Part shown: positions 1 to 5,531 of the stretch, piece after piece | How positions within the stretch are numbered: position 1 is the stretch's first letter | Layout: every line of letters begins with the position of its first letter | Assembly (NCBI GenBank): GCA_050701115.1 | Contig: JBOHER010000064.1 | Span: 1 to 7,183 of the forward strand | Length of the DNA: 7,183 bases | Direction of reading: 5' to 3' | DNA from: JBOHER01 sp050701115 | Lineage (GTDB): Bacteria > Actinomycetota > Actinomycetes > Mycobacteriales > Pseudonocardiaceae | Notes under the pieces: generated by a model | What the model was told of the DNA's origin: nothing | Database searches by the model: none | What the model saw: only the letters and a program-made list of their open reading frames with translations | Made by a program: the position numbers and the translations under genes

Positions 1-1059
1 GCCGCGACCCGGCGCGAGATTCGGGTTACCGCCGGCCGCCTTCGGCGCACCAGTGCCGCCGGGCGTGCCCGCGCCACCCGCCGCGCCCTTGGGTCCGCCG
101 CCGACCAGCCGAGCGCCCGCATTGCCCGGAGGTTTCGGAGTTCCTGGCGAACCCGGTGTGCGGGACATGCCACCGCGCCGGGTGGTGTCCGAGCCCGCGC
201 CGCCGAAGGCACCGCCTGCGATCGGCACGCCGCCCACCATCGGAGCTCCCGGCCGCGACCCAACACCCCCAGGAGCACCAGGTGCTCCGCCCGGCGCGGT
301 GCCGCCACCTGACTGACCACCGGCGCCTGACACGGCGCCCGCCGCCAGGCCACCTCCGCCAGCGCCGCCGTGCGGCGCCCCGGTCGCGCTGGGCGCTCCG
401 CCATACGACCCGGCAGCTCCGCCGGATGCACCACCAACCGCGCCAGCCGAGGACGCACCGGTCAACCCTGGGGTGTCGGCGTCACGCCCGGCGATCCCGC
501 TGCCGCCACGGTCGTCGCCGATGCCCACTCCCGCGCCGTCGGATTCCAGGACCCCGTAGTCGCCGGGCAGGCTACCCGCGGACTGGCTGCTCGCGGAGCT
601 GTACTGGCTCATCACCCGCACGTTGGTCTCGTTGGCCGCGGTGTGCTGGGCCATACCGTCCGAATAGGACTTGTAGTCGTGGTAGGTGGAGATCGCGCCA
701 CCGGGCAGCAGAGCCTTGGCGCCCGACACCCACGGGTTCGGCTTCTCCGGGGCGTCCGGAACGGGCACGACGCTGTTGGCCGAGTGCGCGAACATCTGGG
801 CCTGCTGTCCGAGGGAATGCATCGTCCGGTCGATGTGTGGCGCGCTGTCCTGGTGGGCTTGCGCGAGCGGGTCGATGCCCTTGCCTGCGGCATCGGCGGA
901 GTCGCCCTCCCAGTGCTCCAGCATCCGGTCGCGAGCCTTGAGCAGCGACTGCGCCTCGTCGATGAACTCGTCGGTCAGTTTGCGCACCAGATCGGACGCT
1001 ATCTGCAAGGCCTCGGTGTTGCCCTGGGTGAAGTTCTGGTAGATCTGCTTTCCGTCCAC
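1..1059 (-). CDS. WXG/PPE-like ESX-type secreted protein with Gly/Pro-rich tail (C-terminus cut by window)
   Basis: I read 353 codons from a GTG start; the gene runs off the left edge. The first ~98 residues are helical and carry a W-E-G motif at residues 50-52 (context HWEGDSADAA), the turn signature of WXG100/PPE helical hairpins exported by type VII (ESX) systems. There is no Sec signal peptide. A Y168-x-x-x-E172 motif follows the folded part and resembles the YxxxD/E export signal, though it could be chance. From about residue 175 the protein is low-complexity Gly, Pro, Ala and Ser, probably a flexible surface or wall-spanning tail. The GTG was chosen because AAGGGG lies about seven bases upstream and the preceding lipoprotein stop is one base away (TGATGTG), implying translational coupling. 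Export through ESX is inference: no ESX machinery gene is in view. It may equally be annotated as a PPE-domain or hypothetical protein. Confidence 0.85.
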   Translation of the reverse strand, partial: MDGKQIYQNFTQGNTEALQIASDLVRKLTDEFIDEAQSLLKARDRMLEHWEGDSADAAGKGIDPLAQAHQDSAPHIDRTMHSLGQQAQMFAHSANSVVPVPDAPEKPNPWVSGAKALLPGGAISTYHDYKSYSDGMAQHTAANETNVRVMSQYSSASSQSAGSLPGDYGVLESDGAGVGIGDDRGGSGIAGRDADTPGLTGASSAGAVGGASGGAAGSYGGAPSATGAPHGGAGGGGLAAGAVSGAGGQSGGGTAPGGAPGAPGGVGSRPGAPMVGGVPIAGGAFGGAGSDTTRRGGMSRTPGSPGTPKPPGNAGARLVGGGPKGAAGGAGTPGGTGAPKAAGGNPNLAPGRG

Positions 1060-1060
1060 A

Positions 1061-1690
1061 TCAAGCCCCCTTCTTCAACTTGTCGATCACAGCTGCCGCC
1101 ACCTTCTGCGCGGCGGGACATGCCTTGGTTGGGTTGTCCCGGTCATTCACACTGGCCACAAAGTTCAAGTCGTTGGAGATTCCGACGAAGGTGCTGCAAT
1201 CACCTTCCGACCGCCTGTCGGTGCCTGAAAACACGGCGGGATAGTCCGGGTGTCCTGGTACCTCAGTCACTTCCAGAAAGTTGAAAATGCCTAGCTTGTG
1301 GTTCTCATAGACGCCCGTTAGACCCCCTTGGCCGTTGTCCCGCTTTGGGGTGTGAACTGCTACCGCCAGATCCTTACTGCCTTTGTCGAACCAACTACAA
1401 CGTGGGCCGATGAGCTTCTTGGCCTCTTGACTGTCGATGTCGGGCTTGCCGGGCTCTGTGAAACCAAGCTCCTTCAGCGTTGTTTCGGGTACTAGGTCAC
1501 AAGGCCGGTCGAGGAACGGTTCGGCATCAAGAGGGGTAGCAACTTTGGGCACGTCGGAGTTCCCACCGTTACCCGCCTGGGTCTCGGTTGCGGGGCTCGG
1601 ATAGGGATCGCCCGGTGTCGCCTCCGAGCAACTAGCAACCAAGCCTGCCGCCATCAGCGAGGTCGAGAGCAGCATCATCGGTCGGCGCAT
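1061..1690 (-). CDS. DUF3558-type lipoprotein
   Basis: This encodes a 209-residue exported lipoprotein. The N-terminus has a short basic start (MRRP), a hydrophobic stretch and a lipobox V-A-S-C with the lipidated cysteine at residue 21, so the mature protein should sit on the outer face of the membrane. A Ser/Pro/Gly/Asn linker (about 22-50) follows. The globular domain contains four further cysteines at 64, 98, 165 and 191, in contexts DRPC, GPRCSW, GDCS and ACP. This fits the DUF3558 family of actinobacterial lipoproteins, in which I expect two disulfides; its molecular role is unknown. The ATG at 1690 has an AGGAGG ribosome site ten bases upstream and shares its A with the stop of the preceding gene (TGATG), so the two are translationally coupled. 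Base composition dips here: a hand count of 1141-1200 gives 30 G/C of 60, well below the flanking genes. Confidence 0.88.
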   Translation of the reverse strand: MRRPMMLLSTSLMAAGLVASCSEATPGDPYPSPATETQAGNGGNSDVPKVATPLDAEPFLDRPCDLVPETTLKELGFTEPGKPDIDSQEAKKLIGPRCSWFDKGSKDLAVAVHTPKRDNGQGGLTGVYENHKLGIFNFLEVTEVPGHPDYPAVFSGTDRRSEGDCSTFVGISNDLNFVASVNDRDNPTKACPAAQKVAAAVIDKLKKGA

Positions 1691-2139
1691 CAACGCTGGT
1701 CCTCCTGACCCTTGCGGAAGGTGTCCTCGGCGTCGGACTCCCTGTTGTGTATCGCCTGCTTGGCCTTCTCGATCTTGGCTATGTAGTTGTCGGCGTACTT
1801 CACCGCCGATTCGTTCAGTTCCAATAGCTTGTCCAAGGAATCTTGGGCTGCCTTCACGTAGCCAACACTCCTCGCGTCTCTGCCAGGAGCAGCCAACGCA
1901 TTGCGGGCCTCTCGGATCAGGCTCGTCCTCTCCCTGATGCTGTCCCGGCGGTCCTCGAACATCCTGATGATCTCGTCGGCGGTTTCGACGTCGGGGAACC
2001 GGAAGCCGCCACCACCGCCCACGGCGCTCGCGGCCCCGCCGACGAAGCTCTGGCCGCCATAGACCTTGCGGGCGGCTGCAGCCGTCTCCCCCGCAGCCTC
2101 CACCGCCTCCCCGATGCTGCTCAGCCAGTTGTCCGCCAC
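1690..2139 (-). CDS. Small helical protein, possible ESX-associated partner (hypothetical)
   Basis: This is a 149-residue soluble protein with no signal peptide or membrane segment. The N-terminal part (VADNWLSSIGEAVEAAGETA) is helical, followed by a Gly/Ala-rich loop. The C-terminal ~95 residues look like two long charged helices, about MFEDRRDSIRERTSLIREARN and AAQDSLDKLLELNESAVKYA, joined by a short loop. That resembles the hairpin of small ESX substrates, but the W-x-G turn is missing. I do not recognise a named family. The GTG at 2139 is preferred: GGGGAG lies ten bases upstream and a possible ECF-type promoter would initiate near 2171-2173. An alternative GTG at 2175 gives 161 residues but has a poor ribosome site. 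The stop overlaps the lipoprotein start by one base, so it probably works with the lipoprotein and the WXG protein downstream. Partnership is inference. Confidence 0.72.
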   Translation of the reverse strand: MADNWLSSIGEAVEAAGETAAAARKVYGGQSFVGGAASAVGGGGGFRFPDVETADEIIRMFEDRRDSIRERTSLIREARNALAAPGRDARSVGYVKAAQDSLDKLLELNESAVKYADNYIAKIEKAKQAIHNRESDAEDTFRKGQEDQR

Positions 2140-2178
2140 GTCGCCCCGTCTCCCCGCGTAGTCGCCTGCTCGCACTCC

Positions 2179-2205
2179 GACGCCTGATCGTAGCGAACGG
2201 TTCCC
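2179..2205 (-). promoter_or_regulatory. Possible ECF-type promoter for the three-gene envelope cassette
   Basis: On the minus strand GGGAACC (2205-2199) and CGTC (2182-2179) are separated by 16 bases, the pattern of many ECF sigma promoters (GGAAC, 16-17 bases, CGTC/GTT). Initiation would fall near 2171-2173, downstream of the GTG at 2175, which favours translation from the GTG at 2139. It does not match the SigD consensus I recall, so control by the neighbouring sigma factor is not implied. Chance occurrence is possible. Confidence 0.3.
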
Positions 2206-2224
2206 GACCGCATACGGCGATCAG
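2184..2224. repeat. Inverted repeat CTGATCG/CGATCAG around the possible promoter
   Basis: CTGATCG at 2184-2190 and CGATCAG at 2218-2224 are perfect 7-base inverted arms with a 27-base interval. The interval holds a smaller CGGT/ACCG pair. The arms straddle the candidate -35 element, so this could be an operator or an RNA hairpin in a read-through transcript. Confidence 0.4.
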
Positions 2225-2229
2225 CGAAA

Positions 2230-2243
2230 CAAGCCCCGGCTTG
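2230..2243 (-). terminator. Weak hairpin just after the membrane-protein stop
   Basis: CAAGCC and GGCTTG form a perfect 6-base palindrome around two bases, one base past the stop codon at 2245-2247. On the minus strand it is followed by only TTT, so it would be a weak or partial terminator. It may reduce read-through from the sigma operon into the lipoprotein cassette. Confidence 0.25.
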
Positions 2244-2244
2244 G

Positions 2245-2805
2245 TCATTCGAATACGTCGGTGGCCGCCGCCGTCAGCGTCACCGAGGACGAATCCGTCG
2301 AGAGGAACTCCTCGGCGTCGAAGCTCGCGGTATCACCGGTGATGGTGAACGTGTTGATCTGCGGTCCGTCGCTGCCCCCCTTCACCTCGTAGATCACGCT
2401 GATGGTCTGGTCGTCGGGTATCGGGTTGATGCCGAGGTAGGACGGCTCGATCCGGAAGGTGATGTGACAGCCTGCTGAGCCGAAGCACTGCTTCTCCAGG
2501 ACCTTGATGCCGACCTCGAAGTCCTCCGGCTCCGGCAAGGTGACAGGGTCGGGCTCCGGTTCGGGTATGTCCGCGACCGGTTCGTCCCCCTCCGTTGTGG
2601 GCACGGTGCCAGGTGAGGTGGGCTTGTCTGCACCGACGCTGATCGCGCCGACGCCGACTCCGAGCAGCATGGCCGCGACGATGCCGAGCATCCACGGCCA
2701 CCGCGTGGCCCTCGCCTGGCGTTGCGGCTGGGGTGGCGGGGTGGGCTGCTGCCCTTCCGGCGGCAGGATCGGCCGGAACGGCGGCTGCTGAGGATCGGTG
2801 TTCAT
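2245..2805 (-). CDS. Single-pass membrane protein with exported Cys-pair domain, coupled to the sigma factor
   Basis: This 186-residue protein begins with a Pro/Gln-rich cytoplasmic segment (1-35), then one membrane helix at about 38-58 (WMLGIVAAMLLGVGVGAIS). An extracellular Pro/Glu/Asp linker (about 62-95) and a beta-rich C-terminal domain follow. That domain holds two cysteines, C107 and C113 (KQCFGSAGCHITF), likely a disulfide, and a segment YEVKGGSDGPQINTFTITG that I recall from many exported proteins of Pseudonocardiaceae. The predicted topology is N-in, C-out. The ATG overlaps the sigma-factor stop by four bases (ATGA), and AAGGA lies eight bases upstream, so the two proteins are probably co-translated. 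Position and topology are those of an anti-sigma factor, but no zinc-binding anti-sigma motif (HxxxCxxC) is visible and the cytoplasmic part is very short. A sensing or unrelated envelope role is equally possible. Confidence 0.85.
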   Translation of the reverse strand: MNTDPQQPPFRPILPPEGQQPTPPPQPQRQARATRWPWMLGIVAAMLLGVGVGAISVGADKPTSPGTVPTTEGDEPVADIPEPEPDPVTLPEPEDFEVGIKVLEKQCFGSAGCHITFRIEPSYLGINPIPDDQTISVIYEVKGGSDGPQINTFTITGDTASFDAEEFLSTDSSSVTLTAAATDVFE

Positions 2806-3401
2806 GAGAGCGGTCCTTCCTTGCGAGCGATGGTTGTGGTGGAGCCCTCGAGGTGACGGCGTAGCTTGGCGAGCGCGCGATGCTGCGCGACCCGTACCGC
2901 GCCGGGGGTGGAGGACACGGCGCCTGCCGTCTCCTCGGTGGACAGGCCGACGATCAGGCGGAGGACGAGAATCTCCCGCTGGCTCGGCTTCAACGTGTCG
3001 AGTGCTGACGAGAGTTGCGCGGCAAGTTCTGCGTGCAGCACCAGTTGCTCCGGCTGGGGCCAGTGGCCGGCGACGTCCGGCGGCCGGTCTACCGGCACCG
3101 AGTTGTCGCGCAGGCGTGCGCGATAGAAGTCGGTGACCTTGTGCCGGGCGATGCCCAGGACGAAGGGCAGCAACCCGTCCTGCGTCCCGCGATACCTCGG
3201 CAGGGAGCCGAGCACGCTCAGGAGTACCTCCTGCGCGACGTCGTCGGCTGACGCGTAGCTGCAGTGCCGAGAGCCGATTCGGGCACGGCAGTACCGGACG
3301 ATCCTCGGCTGGAGCGCGGCCACGAGCTCGCTGATCGCCTGCGGGTCACCGTCGATCGCGGCGTCGACAAGGTTGGGGTTGTCCGCTGTGGTGCGGGACA
3401 T
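2802..3401 (-). CDS. sigD: RNA polymerase ECF sigma factor, SigD/ShbA-like
   Basis: This 199-residue sigma-70 family protein directs RNA polymerase to a specific promoter set. Region 2 spans about 10-98, with DDVAQEV at 53-59 followed by LPRYRGTQDGLLPFVLGIARHK. Region 4 spans about 134-184 (LKPSQREILVLRLIVGLSTEETA then STPGAVRVAQHRALAKLRR), with the DNA-binding helix-turn-helix near 155-180. Length and these motifs match actinobacterial SigD of Mycobacterium and ShbA of Streptomyces from memory; a SigD-type paralogue is possible, so the symbol is provisional. In Mycobacterium SigD is paired with a membrane anti-sigma (RsdA); here the overlapping downstream gene encodes a membrane protein of a different type. 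The ATG start has AAAGGA five bases upstream. The gene is divergent from the methylase gene, with a half-site cluster between them that may govern both. Confidence 0.9.
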   Translation of the reverse strand: MSRTTADNPNLVDAAIDGDPQAISELVAALQPRIVRYCRARIGSRHCSYASADDVAQEVLLSVLGSLPRYRGTQDGLLPFVLGIARHKVTDFYRARLRDNSVPVDRPPDVAGHWPQPEQLVLHAELAAQLSSALDTLKPSQREILVLRLIVGLSTEETAGAVSSTPGAVRVAQHRALAKLRRHLEGSTTTIARKEGPLS

Positions 3402-3406
3402 GACGG

Positions 3407-3412
3407 TCCTTT
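3407..3412 (-). promoter_or_regulatory. Ribosome binding site of the sigma gene
   Basis: AAAGGA on the minus strand lies five bases from the ATG at 3401. It supports this start for the sigma factor; no other good start is seen upstream. Confidence 0.6.
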
Positions 3413-3469
3413 CGGTGGTGCTGGCAACTGGGATGGCCGCTCACGTCCGCCGTGAACCTGATCGAGTGC

Positions 3470-3475
3470 AATATA
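3470..3475 (-). promoter_or_regulatory. Candidate -10 box for the sigma operon
   Basis: TATATT on the minus strand is the only strongly AT-rich hexamer in the intergenic region and matches the -10 consensus TATAAT at five of six bases. It would give a leader of roughly 60 bases to the ATG at 3401. No good -35 sits 16-18 bases upstream: TTGACT at 3488-3493 is only 12 bases away. The call therefore rests on the -10 alone. Confidence 0.35.
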
Positions 3476-3486
3476 GCTCGTGAACG

Positions 3487-3513
3487 TAGTCAACATGCCA
3501 TCGTGGGTATGGT
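3487..3513 (+). promoter_or_regulatory. Weak candidate promoter for the methylase operon
   Basis: TATGGT at 3508-3513 fits the TAnnnT -10 pattern. TAGTCA at 3487-3492 matches four of six bases of TTGACA, with a 15-base spacer that is shorter than usual. Transcription would start near 3520, inside the GTTCACG half-site, leaving a leader of about 25 bases before the ATG at 3545. It is weak as a promoter, but it sits where one is needed. Confidence 0.25.
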
Positions 3514-3534
3514 AAGTTCACGCACCGACAAAGT

Positions 3535-3540
3535 GGGAGG
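3535..3540 (+). promoter_or_regulatory. Ribosome binding site deciding the methylase start
   Basis: GGGAGG lies four bases before the ATG at 3545. It decides against the in-frame GTG at 3452, whose extra 31 codons would run across the half-site cluster and the likely promoter. Confidence 0.65.
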
Positions 3541-3544
3541 TTCG

Positions 3545-5467
3545 ATGGCTGAGCACGCGCGGGTCACCGCGGCCGACATCGCTCGCCTGGCGGGCGTCGG
3601 CCGGGCTGCCGTCAGCAACTGGCGTCGCCGCCACCCGGACTTCCCGCGGCCGGTCGCGGGAACCGAGTCGAGCCCACGCTTCAAGCTGGACCAGGTCGAG
3701 CGGTGGCTCCGCGACCAGGGAAAACTCGAGCAGATCGATGCTGTCGATGCGCTCTGGCCCGCACTCGACTTCGGTCGTGCCGACCTCGGGCTGCTGGCGA
3801 CGTGGGTGCGCTACCTGCACGGAGGCGACACAGCGAACGGAGTGAGCCGCGAGCACAGGAAGCTCCTGGACGAGGTGGCCGACGAGTCGCGCGGCGAGCT
3901 CGCGGAGCGGCTGTGCTCCCGCTTTCTCGCCTCCGGCCAGCGCGCTCCGCACGTCACACCGCCCGCACTCGCCGAACTCATGGTGGAGATCGCGGATGCC
4001 ACTGGAACGGTGTTCGACCCGGCGTGCGGAGCAGGCAACCTCCTGCGCGCGGCGGCACAGCGCGGAGCACGGGAACTTGCCGGGCAGGAGCTGGACACCT
4101 CGATCGCGACGCTCGCCCGAGCGCGGCTGGAACACGACGCGCCCACCATGCGAATCGAGGCTGGGGACGCCTTGCGCGCCGACGCGTTCCCCGACCTGCG
4201 CGCGGACACCGTCCTCTGCGACCCGCCGTTCGGGTACCGGGACTGGGGGCACGAGGACCTCGGCGTCGACGCACGATGGGAGTACGGGTTCCCGGTCAAG
4301 GGCGAACCGGAGCTGGCGTGGCTGCAGCACTGCATCGCGCACGCGAAATCAGGCGGCACGGTGGTGATGGTGCTGCCCGCCAGTGTGGCGTTCCGCAGAT
4401 CCGGCCGGTCGATCCGGCAGGCGTTGCTGCGGCGCGGGGCCCTGCGAGCCGTGATCGCCCTGCCGCCCGGAGTGCTGATGTCCACCGGCATCCCCATCCA
4501 CCTCTGGGTCCTGCGCAATCCGGAGCGGGCGGGCGCCGACCCGGTCCTGCTGGTGGACGCGAGCCATCTGCGCCCGGAGCGGCGGGGTCGCGTCGACTGG
4601 CAGACGCTGCACAGCGCTGTGCTGGATCCGTGGCGGCAGTTCGCCGCGAAAGGAGTGGTGGCGGAGGTCCCAGGGCAGCAGCGCACCATCGACGCCATCG
4701 ACCTGCTCGACGAGGACGTCGACCTCACCCCGGCGCGCCACCTGCCGTTGCCCGCGCCGGACGTCGATACCGACGCCGTCGCTGCCGAGTGCGCCGAGTT
4801 GGCCAAGCGGCTCAAGACACTCGCCGGCGAGTTTCCCCGCGTTCGCGGGAGGGATGGCGAGCTACCCCGGGCAACGATCACGATCAACGAGCTTGCGCGC
4901 GCCGGAGCGCTGGTGCTCCGGCAGCACATGGGGCGGCTGGACATCACCGACGAGCCCGGCGCGGACGGGCCGCTGGTGCTGACCGGGCGGGACCTCGCGA
5001 CCGGGGCGGCGCCGACGATGCGGGTCGCAGCGCCGCCGACCGCCGAGGTGATCGAGCTGCGCCCAGGGGATGTCGTCGCGCCCTCGGTGGCTGCGGGCGG
5101 CGGCAGGCAGGTCGCGCGCGTCATCGACTCCGGCGGCGTTGTTCTCGGCCCGAACGTGCAGCTCATCCGGGTGGATCCGGACCGGCTGGACGCGGAGTTC
5201 CTTGCAGGTCAGCTGCGGGCGAGCAGGGCGGCGCAGGCGAGTAGCCAGACGGCCTCCGGCGTGCACCGGCTGGATATCCGCAGGGTTGAGGTGCCGGTGC
5301 TGGACGTGGCGGAACAGCGCGGGCGCGGCGAGCGGTTCCGCAGGCTGCACGAGCTCGAGACGGCGCTGCGGGTGGCGTCGGAGGACGGGGTGCGGTTGGC
5401 TCGGCTGCTCACCGATGGGCTCGCCGAGGGGTTGCTGGATTTCCCCTTGATCACGAAACGTGGCTGA
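3545..5467 (+). CDS. HTH-N6-adenine DNA methyltransferase with C-terminal HsdS-like recognition region
   Basis: This 640-residue protein probably methylates adenine N6 in DNA with S-adenosylmethionine. Residues 8-30 (VTAADIARLAGVGRAAVSNWRRR) form a helix-turn-helix of AlpA/MerR type, and SPRFKLDQVERWL (about 43-55) completes a winged fold. The methylase core starts near H136-V-T-P-P-A. It has motif I FDPACGAGN with D158 (SAM binding) and motif IV DPPFG at 226-230, where type I HsdM proteins usually have NPPF; DPPF is still an allowed N6-MTase form. Residues ~440-640 read like one HsdS half: LRPGDVV at 505-511, then HRLDIRRVEVPVL at 574-586, then a helical tail. This suggests methylase and specificity function in one chain, with only one recognition half. 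It starts the plus-strand operon, followed by hsdM 64 bases later. The HTH may bind DNA or autoregulate. Family assignment is firm, target and partner unknown. Confidence 0.9.
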   Translation: MAEHARVTAADIARLAGVGRAAVSNWRRRHPDFPRPVAGTESSPRFKLDQVERWLRDQGKLEQIDAVDALWPALDFGRADLGLLATWVRYLHGGDTANGVSREHRKLLDEVADESRGELAERLCSRFLASGQRAPHVTPPALAELMVEIADATGTVFDPACGAGNLLRAAAQRGARELAGQELDTSIATLARARLEHDAPTMRIEAGDALRADAFPDLRADTVLCDPPFGYRDWGHEDLGVDARWEYGFPVKGEPELAWLQHCIAHAKSGGTVVMVLPASVAFRRSGRSIRQALLRRGALRAVIALPPGVLMSTGIPIHLWVLRNPERAGADPVLLVDASHLRPERRGRVDWQTLHSAVLDPWRQFAAKGVVAEVPGQQRTIDAIDLLDEDVDLTPARHLPLPAPDVDTDAVAAECAELAKRLKTLAGEFPRVRGRDGELPRATITINELARAGALVLRQHMGRLDITDEPGADGPLVLTGRDLATGAAPTMRVAAPPTAEVIELRPGDVVAPSVAAGGGRQVARVIDSGGVVLGPNVQLIRVDPDRLDAEFLAGQLRASRAAQASSQTASGVHRLDIRRVEVPVLDVAEQRGRGERFRRLHELETALRVASEDGVRLARLLTDGLAEGLLDFPLITKRG

Positions 5468-5520
5468 GGCGTTACGCGAACGGCGCAGAAACGACATCAT
5501 CAGCAGGACCGACGACACAT

Positions 5521-5526
5521 AAGGGG
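5521..5526 (+). promoter_or_regulatory. Ribosome binding site of hsdM
   Basis: AAGGGG lies five bases before the GTG at 5532 and supports that GTG as the start. The rest of the gap between the two methylase genes (5468-5520) shows no clear terminator or promoter, consistent with one transcript. Confidence 0.55.
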
Positions 5527-5531
5527 ACGTA

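Larger units (their letters stand above)
3441..3522. promoter_or_regulatory. Cluster of CGTGA/TCACG half-sites in the divergent intergenic region
   Basis: Four copies of one pentamer lie in 82 bases: TCACG at 3441-3445, CGTGA at 3451-3455, CGTGA at 3479-3483 and TCACG at 3518-3522. The last three extend to CGTGAAC or its complement GTTCACG. The first pair forms a 5-base inverted repeat with a 5-base gap; the second pair is inverted with a wide gap and flanks the likely start region of the methylase gene. The cluster overlaps the candidate promoter elements of both divergent genes, the usual position of operators. A likely binder would be the helix-turn-helix of the methylase itself or an unseen regulator. 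The repeats are seen directly; the operator role is inference. Confidence 0.4.

Noticed and set aside
370..1284. A 304-codon plus-strand open frame
   Set aside because: It lies antisense to the WXG gene and crosses into the lipoprotein gene; its composition is that of a GC-rich shadow frame and no domain is recognisable.
1061..2248. A 395-codon minus-strand frame that would fuse an Arg-rich N-terminal half to the lipoprotein and start by a four-base overlap with the membrane-protein stop
   Set aside because: The first 186 codons are Arg/Gly-rich shadow sequence over the small helical gene. The lipoprotein has its own signal peptide, lipobox and AGGAGG-supported ATG at 1690.
3470..3493. TTGACT with TATATT as a full sigma-70 promoter on the minus strand
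   Set aside because: The spacer is 12 bases, too short for a functional pair; only the -10 was kept as a candidate.
3452..3544. An N-terminal extension of the methylase from a GTG at 3452
   Set aside because: It has no good ribosome site, runs through the half-site cluster and candidate promoter, and adds sequence without domain character. The ATG at 3545 has GGGAGG ahead of it.
3703..5244. Long alternative frames over the first methylase on both strands, including 513 codons forward and 451 codons reverse
   Set aside because: They are Arg/Ala- or Ser-rich shadows of a gene with intact catalytic motifs.
5468..5487. A small CGTT/AACG hairpin after the first methylase stop as a terminator
   Set aside because: The stem is only four bases with no T-run after it, and hsdM follows closely on the same strand.
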